DNA from: Streptomyces soli
GTDB taxonomy: Bacteria; Actinomycetota; Actinomycetes; Streptomycetales; Streptomycetaceae
Length of the DNA stretch: 62,029 bases
Reading direction: 5' to 3'
Assembly (NCBI RefSeq): GCF_003999195.1
Contig: NZ_RJVR01000295.1
Span: forward strand, 1-62,029
Of the stretch, positions 51,733-60,251 are shown one piece after another; position 1 is the stretch's first letter; each line of letters starts with the position of its first letter. The notes under the pieces are model-generated. The model was not told the DNA's origin, made no database searches, and was given only the letters and a program-made list of their open reading frames with translations. A program made the position numbers and the translations under genes.

Positions 51733-53304
51733 ATGGTTCGTGCAGGCTCGCCACCCGGAGACCGGCGACCCACCCCTGTTCTTGCGTGGTTACTACCCAC
51801 CGTCGTGACCGTGGGAGCCGCTGCCGTCGCCGTCGCGCTCGCCCCCTCCGGCGCGCGCATGCCGGTCGCCTGGTGCGGGGCGGTGGCGGCACTCGCGGTC
51901 GCCGTCGTCGCCGCGGAGGCGGCCCGCCGGGGCCGCGCCCTACGGGCGCTGCGCGAGCAGGCGGCACGCCAGGTCGCGGAGCTGCGCCACAGTCTGGCCC
52001 GGCAGGAAGAGGAGACCATACGGCTCGCGCGGCAGCAGCTGCCGCACGCGGTGAGCCGGCTCCAGCAGGGCGAGTTCGTCGATGACGTACTCGCCGGCGT
52101 CGAGCACTTCGACGAAGGTCTCACCCCCGAGTTCCAGGCCGCCCGCGTCGCGTTGCTGCGCTCCGCGCTCGAAGCGTTCTCCGCCGAGGAGGACATCCGT
52201 GAGTCCTCGCAGCGCGCGTTCGTCAACGTCGCCCGCCGTGTTCAGGCCATCGCCAACCAGCAGGCCTCCGACCTGCGCAGGATGGAGGACCGGCACGGCG
52301 GTTCGCCCGCCGTCTTCGGTGACCTGCTGAAGCTCGACCACGGCACCGCCCTCATCGGCCGGCTCGCGGACAGCATCTCGGTGCTGGGCGGCGCGCGGCC
52401 CGGCCGCCAGTGGAGCAAGGTCGTCGCGCTTTTCAGCGTGATGCGCGGCGCCATGTCCCGTATCACCGACTACCAGCGGGTCGATCTGCACTCCATCGCC
52501 CAGGTCGGCATCGTCGGCCCCGGCGTCGAGCCGCTGATCCACGCGATCGCCGAGGTGCTGGACAACGCGACCCGCTACTCCCCGCCGCAGACCAGGGTGC
52601 ATGTGTCTGCCGTCGAGGTGCAGACCGGTATCGCCATCGAGATCGAGGACGGCGGCGTCGGCCTGAGTCCCGATGCCCGCGACCGGGCCGAGCAGGCCAT
52701 CGCCGAGGCGCAGGCCGGTATCGACCTCAAGGACCTGGGTGAGACCCCGCGGCTCGGTTTCGCGGTGGTCGGCCGTCTGTGCCGGGCGTACGGCTTCCAG
52801 ATCTCGCTGCGCTCGTCCGCGTACGGCGGTGTGCGTGCCGTGCTGATCGTGCCGTCGGAGCTCATCACCAGCGCCCCCGCGACCGGCATCGCGCACGGCA
52901 TCGGTGCCACGTCCAACTCGCAGTCGAGCGTCAAGGCCGACCGGAGCCGGATGCCGGTGGACATCAAGCCGGTGGGACCATTGATCCCCGGCCCGAAGGC
53001 CTCGCCGCCGGCGGTTTCCATGACGGATGACGACGACATCCCCGTGGTGACCGAGCGGACCCCGAACGGGCTTCCGCAGCGGCGTCGCCGTACCTCGTAC
53101 GCGGACTCCGGAGCTGTCCCCGCGGCCAAGGCGCAGCATTCGGCCGCCACTGTTACTTCCTCCGAGCCGGCGCAGTCCGAACCGGTGCAGCCGGGCCTGT
53201 GGTTGGCCGCTTTCACTAGCGGAGTCAACGGCGACACCCCGCCGGCCACGCCTGCGAGCAAGAACAGTGACGAGACGTCGTTAGATGAGAGTGAGAAGCC
53301 GTGA
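51733..53304 (+). CDS. cvnA: Conservon histidine kinase-like protein CvnA
   Basis: A 523-residue membrane-anchored protein. Two membrane helices occupy the N-terminus (WLLPTVVTVGAAAVAVALA and WCGAVAALAVAVVAAEAA). A helical region follows (ARQEEETIRLARQQLPHAVSRLQQGEFVDDVL), and an ATPase domain of the nitrate/sulfate-sensor type reads AIAEVLDNATRYSPPQTRVHVSAVEVQTGIAIEIEDGGVGL. The C-terminal 150 residues are disordered and Pro/Ser-rich. Conservons (cvnABCD) of streptomycetes resemble eukaryotic G-protein systems: CvnA acts as the membrane sensor for the GTPase CvnD. I prefer the ATG at 51733, preceded by GAGG. It overlaps cvnB by 4 nt. Confidence 0.9.
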   Translation: MVRAGSPPGDRRPTPVLAWLLPTVVTVGAAAVAVALAPSGARMPVAWCGAVAALAVAVVAAEAARRGRALRALREQAARQVAELRHSLARQEEETIRLARQQLPHAVSRLQQGEFVDDVLAGVEHFDEGLTPEFQAARVALLRSALEAFSAEEDIRESSQRAFVNVARRVQAIANQQASDLRRMEDRHGGSPAVFGDLLKLDHGTALIGRLADSISVLGGARPGRQWSKVVALFSVMRGAMSRITDYQRVDLHSIAQVGIVGPGVEPLIHAIAEVLDNATRYSPPQTRVHVSAVEVQTGIAIEIEDGGVGLSPDARDRAEQAIAEAQAGIDLKDLGETPRLGFAVVGRLCRAYGFQISLRSSAYGGVRAVLIVPSELITSAPATGIAHGIGATSNSQSSVKADRSRMPVDIKPVGPLIPGPKASPPAVSMTDDDDIPVVTERTPNGLPQRRRRTSYADSGAVPAAKAQHSAATVTSSEPAQSEPVQPGLWLAAFTSGVNGDTPPATPASKNSDETSLDESEKP

Positions 53305-53708
53305 TTCAGCAGCGGGCCAACATGGACTGGATGCTCAAGGATCTCGCGGAGGGCGTTCCGGGAACGCTGCATGTGATTGTGCTGTCCTCCGACGGCCTGC
53401 GCATGGCCCAGCACGGCGGCGACCCGGACGCCGCTGACCGCCTGGCGGCGGCCTGCGCCGGGCTGCAGAGTCTCGCGGCGGCCGTGGGCACGGAATTCCC
53501 GCGCGGCGACGGGCGGATGCGGCTGGTCGTCATCGAGATGTCGGGAGGCTTCTTCTACATGATGGCGGCCGGCCCCGGTGCCTACCTCGCCGTCCTCGCC
53601 GACGAGGAGGTGGACGCCGGCCTGATGGGGCAGCAGATGCGTGACCTCGTCGCGCGCATCGGCGCGCATTTGACCAGCCCGCCCCGCAACGACGGCCTGA
53701 CCGCATGA
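53301..53708 (+). CDS. cvnB: Roadblock/LC7-domain protein CvnB
   Basis: A 135-residue roadblock/LC7 protein: MDWMLKDLAEGVPGTLHVIVLSSDGLRMA, then LAAACAGLQSLAAAV and GGFFYMMAAGPGAYLAVLADEEVDAGLMG. CvnB-type proteins are GTPase-activating or scaffold-like partners of CvnD. The GTG start overlaps the cvnA stop by 4 nt, and the stop overlaps cvnC by 4 nt, so the operon is translationally coupled throughout. Confidence 0.92.
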   Translation: MIQQRANMDWMLKDLAEGVPGTLHVIVLSSDGLRMAQHGGDPDAADRLAAACAGLQSLAAAVGTEFPRGDGRMRLVVIEMSGGFFYMMAAGPGAYLAVLADEEVDAGLMGQQMRDLVARIGAHLTSPPRNDGLTA

Positions 53709-54073
53709 GCGAAGGGGACCACGAGCCCGGGGTCGACGAGAACGAGTACGACCCCGGGCGAATGTACGTGGTCACGGGCGGACGTACCGGGACCGGCAAG
53801 GCCGCTCTCGACCTGGTCACGCTGATCGTGGCCACGTCGGAGCCACAGCCGACGATCCAGCCGGAGGCTGCGGGGATTCTCCGCCTCTGCGAGTCCCCTC
53901 TCTCCGTGGCCGAGATCTCCGCATACACGGATCTGCCGATCAGCCTGGTCATGGTCATCCTGGCCGACCTCCTGAAGGACGAGCACGTCGAGGCACGTGC
54001 TCCGGTCCCCAAGGCACTTCTTCCCGAACGCGCACTTATCGAGGCGGTGATGCATGGACTTCAAAAGCTCTGA
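53705..54073 (+). CDS. cvnC: DUF742 protein CvnC
   Basis: A 122-residue DUF742 protein: GRMYVVTGGRTG, then LDLVTLIVATSEPQPTIQPEAAGILRLCESPLSVAEISAYTDLPISLVMVILADLL, a winged-helix-like C-terminal part. It is the third conservon component and links CvnB to CvnD. The cvnD gene starts 20 nt inside its 3' end. Confidence 0.92.
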   Translation: MSEGDHEPGVDENEYDPGRMYVVTGGRTGTGKAALDLVTLIVATSEPQPTIQPEAAGILRLCESPLSVAEISAYTDLPISLVMVILADLLKDEHVEARAPVPKALLPERALIEAVMHGLQKL

Positions 54074-54674
54074 CGCGGTTGTGGGGCCGCGGAGCGAGGA
54101 CATATTGCCGTCATCGGTCTCCACCGCCGTCAAAGTAGTGATCGTGGGCGGCTTCGGGGTCGGCAAGACGACCCTGGTCGGATCGGTGAGCGAGATCCGC
54201 CCGCTGACCACCGAAGAGACCATGACCCAGGCGGGGGTCGGGGTCGACGACAACACCGGGGTCGAGCGCAAGTCCGAGACCACGGTCGCCATGGACTTCG
54301 GCCGGATCAGCATCAACGACGAACTGGTGCTGTATCTGTTCGGCACGCCCGGGCAGCAACGTTTCTGGTTCCTTTGGAACGGCCTGTTCGAGGGCGCCCT
54401 CGGTGCGGTGGTGCTGGTCGACACGCGCCGGCTGGAAGTCAGCTTCGATGTGATCGGACGGCTGGAGGAGCGCGGAGTGCCCTTCGTCGTCGCCATAAAC
54501 ACCTTTGCGGGTGCCCCCGGTTATCCCGTGGAGGAGCTGCGGGCCGCCCTGGACCTGCCCGACAACGTACCGATCGTCGACTGCGATGCCCGCAAGCGCG
54601 ATTCCAGCCGGGACGTCCTGATGGCCCTCATGCGCTACCTGTACTCCCTCGCCGTGAAAACGGAGGCATCATGA
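54054..54674 (+). CDS. cvnD: Conservon Ras-like GTPase CvnD
   Basis: A 206-residue small GTPase. P-loop GGFGVGKTT lies near residues 32-40; switch I region TMTQAGVGVDDN contains the effector-loop Thr; G3 is FGTPGQQRF and G4 is NTFAG, in place of NKxD as usual for this family. It is the molecular switch of the conservon and cycles with CvnB and CvnA at the membrane. The stop overlaps the P450 start by 4 nt (ATGA). Confidence 0.92.
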   Translation: MDFKSSDAVVGPRSEDILPSSVSTAVKVVIVGGFGVGKTTLVGSVSEIRPLTTEETMTQAGVGVDDNTGVERKSETTVAMDFGRISINDELVLYLFGTPGQQRFWFLWNGLFEGALGAVVLVDTRRLEVSFDVIGRLEERGVPFVVAINTFAGAPGYPVEELRAALDLPDNVPIVDCDARKRDSSRDVLMALMRYLYSLAVKTEAS

Positions 54675-56089
54675 CCACCCCTCCCCCCGAGTGCCCCGCC
54701 CATAGTTCGGGTGGCGCCGCCCCCGGTGGCCTGACCCGGCTCTACGGTCCCGAGGTCGACGCCGACCCCGAGGGCCTGTACGAGAAGCTGCGCGCCGAGT
54801 ACGGGCCGGTGGCACCGGTCCTGTTGCTCGGCGAGCAGCCCGCCTGGCTGGTCGTTGGCCACAACGAGAACCTCGAAGTGCTGCGCAATCCCTCGCGGTT
54901 CTCCCGGGACTCGCGGATCTGGAACCAGCTCAAGGATGGCAAGGTCCCGATGGACTGGCCGCTGCTGCCGGTGGTCGCCTGGCAGCCGGTGTGCGTCTTC
55001 GCCGACGGAGTCGAGCACGACCGGCTGCGTGGAGCCGTCACCAACAGCCTCGGGCGCCTCAACCGCCGTGGCATCCGCCAGTACATCACCCGCTTCGCCA
55101 ACCAACTGGTCGACGAGATCTGCCAGTCCGGGCGGGCCGACCTTGTGTCGCAGTTCGCCGAGCAGTTGCCTATGCTCGTCATGACCCAGCTGTTGGGCAT
55201 GCCGGAGGAGGAAGGCCCCAGGCTGGTCAAGGCCCTCCGCGACATGCTGATGGGCACCGAGACGGCCATCGCGAGCAACGAGTACGTCATGCGGCTGTGC
55301 ACCCAGTTGGCCGTCCGCAAGCGAGCGGACCCCGGTGGGGATCTCGCGTCCCTGCTGGGCCGGGACGACGCAGGCCTGACCGACGAGGAGATCGCGGAGC
55401 ATCTGCGGCTCGTCCTGGTCGCCGCCAACGAGACCACGGTCAACCTGATTGCCAGCGGTCTGAAGATGGTGCTGACCGATCCGCGCTTCCGCGCGCACCT
55501 GAATGGTGGTCAAATGACCCTCCCGGATGCCCTGGAGCAGGTGCTGTGGGATGAACCGCCCATGGCGGCGGTGCTGGGGCGGTGGGCCACCGGTGACACC
55601 GTGCTGGCCGGCCAGCAGATCAAGGCGGGCGACATGCTCATGCTCGGCCTGGCGGCCGGCAACGTGGACCCGCGGGTCCGCCCCGACCTGAACGCCTCGT
55701 TGTACGGCAACCGTTCCCACCTGGCCTTCAGCAGCGGTCCGCACGAGTGCCCCGGCCAGGACATCGGACGGGCCATCGCGGACACCGGGATCGACACCCT
55801 TTTGATGCGCCTGCCCGACCTGCACCTGGCCGTGGAGGAGGGGGAATTGCGCTCCCGGGCCGCGTTCCTCTCACGTCACATGGTCGATCTCCCGGTGAAG
55901 TTCAGCCCGCGCAAGCCCATGGGAGAGCAGCTCCCGACACCGCGTACTCCGCAGGCCCAGCCTCCGGCAGCCGAGATGCCGCCCGCCCAGCCTGAGCCCA
56001 TTGCCGCGGCCGCACCCGTCGGGGCTCCGGTGCCACGGCAGCGGCGCTCCCGGTGGAGCGCGCTGACCTCGTGGTTCCGCGGGAGGTAG
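54671..56089 (+). CDS. Conservon-linked cytochrome P450 (CYP157-like, degenerate ExxR)
   Basis: A 472-residue P450. The heme-binding motif FSSGPHECPGQ has its Cys near residue 360. In the I helix, AANETT replaces AG(D/E)T. The K-helix motif ExxR, normally invariant, appears as EQVLW (289-293), with both key positions changed, as known for CYP157 enzymes of Streptomyces conservons. The last 70 residues are Pro/Ala-rich with a basic end (PRQRRSRWSALTSWFRGR), which may bind a membrane or partner. The reaction is unknown. It is the last gene of the operon, followed by a terminator. Confidence 0.88.
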   Translation: MTTPPPECPAHSSGGAAPGGLTRLYGPEVDADPEGLYEKLRAEYGPVAPVLLLGEQPAWLVVGHNENLEVLRNPSRFSRDSRIWNQLKDGKVPMDWPLLPVVAWQPVCVFADGVEHDRLRGAVTNSLGRLNRRGIRQYITRFANQLVDEICQSGRADLVSQFAEQLPMLVMTQLLGMPEEEGPRLVKALRDMLMGTETAIASNEYVMRLCTQLAVRKRADPGGDLASLLGRDDAGLTDEEIAEHLRLVLVAANETTVNLIASGLKMVLTDPRFRAHLNGGQMTLPDALEQVLWDEPPMAAVLGRWATGDTVLAGQQIKAGDMLMLGLAAGNVDPRVRPDLNASLYGNRSHLAFSSGPHECPGQDIGRAIADTGIDTLLMRLPDLHLAVEEGELRSRAAFLSRHMVDLPVKFSPRKPMGEQLPTPRTPQAQPPAAEMPPAQPEPIAAAAPVGAPVPRQRRSRWSALTSWFRGR

Positions 56090-56131
56090 CCGCCGAGTTA
56101 TCTTCGTCTCATTCTGCGACCAGCGCGGTTA

Positions 56132-56161
56132 GGGCGCACGGGCCAGTGCGCCCGTGCGCCC
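56132..56161. terminator. Terminator of the conservon operon
   Basis: GGGCGCACGGGC (56132-56143), loop CAGTGC, and the exact complement GCCCGTGCGCCC (56150-56161). The 12-bp stem lies 43 bp after the P450 stop. Further GGGCGCAC units at 56223-56230 and 56234-56241 repeat its left arm. Confidence 0.75.
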
Positions 56162-56343
56162 CGTATTGCGCCGGGGGCCGCTGCCTAGGCATGACGCCCT
56201 GCTCAGTCCGGGGTCATGCGCCGGGCGCACACGGGGCGCACGCTCGGCGCAATGGGGGTGCATGCCAACTGGTGTTCGCATGATGAGATTTGGCGCCTTG
56301 ACGGACAGTGCCATATGCCGGAGTAATGGTCGCTGTAAATGAT

Positions 56344-56390
56344 CCACTCACTTATGCGGCCCGGCATGCGCCTGGCCGCCACGTGAGTGG
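56344..56390. promoter_or_regulatory. Inverted repeat before the terpene synthase gene
   Basis: CCACTCAC (56344-56351) and GTGAGTGG (56383-56390) are exact inverted copies with a 31-bp spacer, ending 32 bp before the GTG start. They may be a divided operator or the stem of a leader hairpin that includes GC-rich smaller palindromes (CCGGCATGCG...). Confidence 0.4.
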
Positions 56391-56422
56391 TCAGCGTGGA
56401 AACAACTGAGAGGTGATCGTCC

Positions 56423-57565
56423 GTGGGGCCTGAGCTGACAGTGCCACCGATCTACTCTCCACTCCGATCAGCCATCCACCCTCGCCATGTGGCCATAGAC
56501 GCCCATACCGCCGCGTGGGCCGATGAGTTCAGCATCGGATCCCACGAGCTGCGAAGCCGGCTGGTGAAGCATGACATCGGCACCTTCGCCGCGCGGATCT
56601 TTCCCGAAGGACGCGAAGAGGTCATCACCATCGCCGCGGACTTCATACTCTGGCTCTTCGGGGTCGATGACGGCTACTGCGAGGAAGGGGAGATCGGCAC
56701 TCAGCCAGGCGAGCTCATCGGCGCGCTCTCGCGGCTCATACGTGTCGCCCAGAATCCGGAAGCTCCCATGCTGGTCGATGATCCGCTGGCCCTGGGCCTG
56801 CGGGATCTCCGCTACCGGATGGACCGTTACGGCACGTCCGTACAGGTTACCCGCTGGATCGACGCCCTGCGGGAGTACTTTTCGTCGGTGGTCTGGGAGG
56901 CGTCTTTCCGCAGCCGCGGTACGGTTCCCGACCTCAACGACTACACCCTGATGCGTATCTACGACGGGGCGACGTCGGTGATTCTGCCCCTCCTGGAGAT
57001 GGGGCACGGCTACGAACTCCAGCCCAACGAGCGTGACCACACCTGGGTGCGTGCCGCCGGAGAGATGGCGCACTTCATCATCGGCTGGGACAACGACATC
57101 CTCTCCCACCACAAGGAGCACCGCGCCGGCGGCTACTACCTCAACGCCGTACGCGTGCTGGGGCAGGAGTACGGCATCGGCCCCGGACACGCGCTGCTCA
57201 CCGCTATCGCTTATCGCGACCGCGTCATGAACCTCTTCCTCCGTATGTCCGCGCACCTCAAGGCCACCGGCAGCCCGCAGCTGCGGCAGTACGTCGACAG
57301 CCTGGGGCACTTCATACGCGGGGCCCAGGACTGGGAGATCACGTCGATTCGCTACACCACACCCGACGATCCGGCAGACCTCCCCTCGACCTTCCGCGAC
57401 ACCCCGACCGACGACAGTCCGGAGCCGCTGGACATTCCGGTGATCTCCTGGTGGTGGGATCTCCTCCCAGAGCTTCAGGACGCCTCCACGTCACACGGGA
57501 CCGCCTATGGCTCAGCCGTATCAGTGCACTCCTTCCTACACCCGATGACACAGCACACGGCATAG
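56423..57565 (+). CDS. Sesquiterpene synthase, selina-4(15),7(11)-diene synthase-like
   Basis: A 380-residue class I terpene synthase. The aspartate-rich motif DDGYCEE starts at residue 82, the NSE triad NDILSHHKE at 224-232 and the RY pair is at 310-311. These positions, and the N-terminal pattern GPELTVPPIYSP, agree with the selina-4(15),7(11)-diene synthase I remember from S. pristinaespiralis, including NPEAPM, DLNDYTLMRIYDGATSVILPLLEMGHGYELQP and LDIPVISWWWDLL. It would cyclise farnesyl diphosphate, using magnesium, to a eudesmane-type hydrocarbon. The GTG at 56423 follows GAGAGGTGA. The P450 28 bp downstream is its probable tailoring partner. Confidence 0.88.
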   Translation: MGPELTVPPIYSPLRSAIHPRHVAIDAHTAAWADEFSIGSHELRSRLVKHDIGTFAARIFPEGREEVITIAADFILWLFGVDDGYCEEGEIGTQPGELIGALSRLIRVAQNPEAPMLVDDPLALGLRDLRYRMDRYGTSVQVTRWIDALREYFSSVVWEASFRSRGTVPDLNDYTLMRIYDGATSVILPLLEMGHGYELQPNERDHTWVRAAGEMAHFIIGWDNDILSHHKEHRAGGYYLNAVRVLGQEYGIGPGHALLTAIAYRDRVMNLFLRMSAHLKATGSPQLRQYVDSLGHFIRGAQDWEITSIRYTTPDDPADLPSTFRDTPTDDSPEPLDIPVISWWWDLLPELQDASTSHGTAYGSAVSVHSFLHPMTQHTA

Positions 57566-57593
57566 GTTCCGGGAAAGAAAAGGGGTTTTCGGA

Positions 57594-58955
57594 GTGAAAG
57601 CAGTGTTGCAGTCGGTGCCACGCGCTCCCGGCGCACTTCCGCTCCTCGGTCACGTATGGCCACTCTGGCGAAACCCGCTCGCCTTTGTGAAAAACCTGCG
57701 GGCCGTCGGCGAACTCGTCCGTATCGATATCGGCACGATGCCGGTCTACTTCGTCACCAGCGCCTCGCTCGCTCATGACCTCATGGTCCGCAAGGCCCGC
57801 AGCTTCGAGAAGGGTCGGCTCTACGACCGGATGCGTCCGCTGCTCGGTAGCGGGCTGGGCACGGCGCCAGCCGAGACGCACCGCAAGCACCGCAGGCTGA
57901 TGCAGCCGATGTTCCACCAGAGCCGTGTCGCTCAGTACGGCGAAATCATCACCGACCACGCTCTCGCCCTGGTTGGCTCCCTGGAGCCGGGTGAGACGAT
58001 TCCGGTGCTGGACGTGGCGTCGGAATACGCGACCGGCACGCTCACGGCGACCATGTTCTCCGCAGGCACCGACACCGGCCGGCGCGCGGTGGAGGTGGTT
58101 CAACGCAATATGCCGCTCATCCTCAAGAACATGCTGCTGCGGGCGGTGTCGCCCAAGGCGCTGGACCGGCTGCCGATCCCGGCCCACCGGGCCTTCGACG
58201 CGGCGACCGCCGAAATGCGCGGGGTCATCGACGAGGTGATATCGGCCGCGCGGGTCAAGGGCGAGAGCGACGCCCCGGACCTGCTGTCCATGCTGCTTGC
58301 CGCCCGCGACGCGGACACCGGCGAGTCGCTCACCGATGTGGAGGTGCGCGACGAGCTGGTGACCATCCTGTTCGCGGGCGCCGAGACCGTCGCCTCCGTC
58401 CTGGCCTGGGCGTTCTACGAGATAGCCCGGCATCCGGAGGTGGAGGAGCGGCTGCTCGCGGAGATCGACACGGTCGTCGGCGGCCCGGCCTCGCCGAGTC
58501 CGGTCACCTTCGAGGACATCGCCAAGCTGGAGTACACCCGCCAGGTGGTCGACGAGACGATGCGCCTGCACGCGGTGACGATGATGATGCGCCGGGCTGT
58601 CGAGCCCGTCGAGATCGGCGGGTTCGACGTCCCGGCGGGAACCGAGTTCGCCTTCAGTCTGTACGCCGTGCACCGCGACCCCGCTGTTTTCGCCGACCCC
58701 GGCCGCTTCGACCCCGACCGGTGGCTTCCGGACCGGCGCCGTGACCTGCCCCGAGAGGCGTTCATTCCCTTCGGGGCGGGGTCACGCAAGTGCATAGGGG
58801 ACGGGGTGGCGCTGACCGAACTCGTCATCACCCTCGCCACGGTCCTGCAGAGCCGACGGCTGCGCCCGGTGCCGGGCAAGGCTCCACGGGAGGCCGTCGC
58901 GGCGATGCCGCACCCCGTCGACCTGTCGATGACGGTCGAGCTGCGCACTGCGTAG
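57594..58955 (+). CDS. Cytochrome P450, terpene-tailoring type
   Basis: A 453-residue P450. It has a regular I-helix FAGAETVAS, ExxR as ETMR (321-324), PERF-like region FDPDRWLPDRR and heme motif FGAGSRKCIGD (Cys near 400). It begins with LPLLGHVWPLWRNPLAFVKN, without a membrane anchor. The pattern is that of CYP170/CYP183-type enzymes that oxidise sesquiterpenes (albaflavenone and pentalenolactone pathways). It probably oxidises the selinadiene-type product of the upstream cyclase. The GTG start follows AAAGGGG at a loose distance. Redox partners are not in the window. Confidence 0.88.
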   Translation: MKAVLQSVPRAPGALPLLGHVWPLWRNPLAFVKNLRAVGELVRIDIGTMPVYFVTSASLAHDLMVRKARSFEKGRLYDRMRPLLGSGLGTAPAETHRKHRRLMQPMFHQSRVAQYGEIITDHALALVGSLEPGETIPVLDVASEYATGTLTATMFSAGTDTGRRAVEVVQRNMPLILKNMLLRAVSPKALDRLPIPAHRAFDAATAEMRGVIDEVISAARVKGESDAPDLLSMLLAARDADTGESLTDVEVRDELVTILFAGAETVASVLAWAFYEIARHPEVEERLLAEIDTVVGGPASPSPVTFEDIAKLEYTRQVVDETMRLHAVTMMMRRAVEPVEIGGFDVPAGTEFAFSLYAVHRDPAVFADPGRFDPDRWLPDRRRDLPREAFIPFGAGSRKCIGDGVALTELVITLATVLQSRRLRPVPGKAPREAVAAMPHPVDLSMTVELRTA

Positions 58956-58970
58956 CTCTCCCCGCTCCTC

Positions 58971-60182
58971 CTAGAGTCCGTTCGTGTAGGCCAACAGCCT
59001 CGGCGTCCCCCAGGGGGCGCCGATTGGCACGTTCGGCGTCGCGTTGTCCGTGAGCCACTTGGAGAGCGTGGCGAAGGTCACGTCGCCGAAGGTGTCCTTG
59101 TAGAGCGCGGCGATCCCGGTGACGTGGGGGGCCGCCATGGAGGTGCCGCTCATGTCGGCGTAGCTGCCGTTGAGGGAGGCCGAGGTGATGCCGGTGCCGG
59201 GGGCGTTGATGTTGATGCAGGGGCCGTAGTCGCTGAAGTCGGCCTTGCGGTCGTACTGGTCGATGGCGGCGACGGTGAAGGCATGCGCAGCGCTGGCGGG
59301 GGAGACGACGCAGGAGTTGGTGTTGCCGTTGCCCGCCGCGACGACCGGGAAGATACCGGCCTGGGCGAGGCCGTCAAGGCTGGCGTTCATGGTCTGGGAG
59401 TAGTTGCCGCCGAGCGAGAGATTGGCGACGGCCGGCTTCTTGGCGTTCGCCGCGATCCAGTTGACGCCCGCGATGATGCCGGAGTTCGGGCCGCGCGCGT
59501 CGCAGTTGAGGACGCGTACGGCGACGATGTTGATCTTTTTGGCCACGCCGGTGTGCTCCCCGCCGACCGTGCCGGCGACATGAGTGCCGTGGCCCGCGCA
59601 GTCCACGCCGTTCCTGCCGTCGCTCATCTCGTCGACGCCGAGGCTGGCCCGGCCGTTGAACTCCGGGTGCGTGAAGTCGAGACCGCTGTCGATGATGTAC
59701 GCCGTCACCTTGGCGCCCGTCGACTTCACGTTGAAGCCGTGGCTGCCCGGGGCCCGCTCGTTGATCCGCTCCAGTCCCCACGGGATCCCGGTGCCGGCCG
59801 CCCGCTTGGCCGGTACCGGCACCGACCGCCGCTCCTCCGGCGAGAGGGTCACCGTGGAGTCCTGCTCCACGCCCAGCACCGACGGCAGCGCCCGTACCTG
59901 GGTCAGCTGCGGTTCGGTGAGCGGGGCGGCAAAGCCGGTCAGGGCGTCGCGGTAGACGTGCTTGGCCTTCGCGCCGATACGGGTGAGCACACTGTCCGGG
60001 TCCGTGCCGCGGGTGAGGCTCACGATGTAGTGGCCCGGGATGGCGTTGGGCTCCGTTTGGAGCGGTGCGAGCCGGCTACTCCGCACGGCTCCGGAATGCG
60101 AGGAGGGCGCCGCGGCAGCGGTCAGCACCGGGACAGCAGCTAGCAGGGCGGCGGCAATCGTCCGACACAGGGACACGCGCAT
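58971..60182 (-). CDS. Secreted subtilisin-like (S8) protease
   Basis: A 403-residue secreted protease. The signal peptide (TIAAALLAAVPVLTAAAAPSS) is followed by an I9 inhibitor propeptide (NAIPGHYIVSLTRGTDPDSVL...), then the S8 catalytic domain with Asp in YIIDSGLD, His in GHGTHVAGTVGG and Ser in GTSMAAPHVTG; oxyanion Asn in AAGNGN. Two cysteines near VLNCDARG and SCVVSP/GPCINI may form disulfides, as in proteinase K-like enzymes. It degrades proteins outside the cell. The ATG at 60182 is the natural start. It converges on the P450 gene with a 15-bp gap. Confidence 0.92.
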   Translation of the reverse strand: MRVSLCRTIAAALLAAVPVLTAAAAPSSHSGAVRSSRLAPLQTEPNAIPGHYIVSLTRGTDPDSVLTRIGAKAKHVYRDALTGFAAPLTEPQLTQVRALPSVLGVEQDSTVTLSPEERRSVPVPAKRAAGTGIPWGLERINERAPGSHGFNVKSTGAKVTAYIIDSGLDFTHPEFNGRASLGVDEMSDGRNGVDCAGHGTHVAGTVGGEHTGVAKKINIVAVRVLNCDARGPNSGIIAGVNWIAANAKKPAVANLSLGGNYSQTMNASLDGLAQAGIFPVVAAGNGNTNSCVVSPASAAHAFTVAAIDQYDRKADFSDYGPCININAPGTGITSASLNGSYADMSGTSMAAPHVTGIAALYKDTFGDVTFATLSKWLTDNATPNVPIGAPWGTPRLLAYTNGL

Positions 60183-60251
60183 ACGGTGGGCTCCTCGGCT
60201 TCGGTCCGCTTTGGTCTCCTGACCCCGTCGTACCCTGCCTATCAGCGAAGA

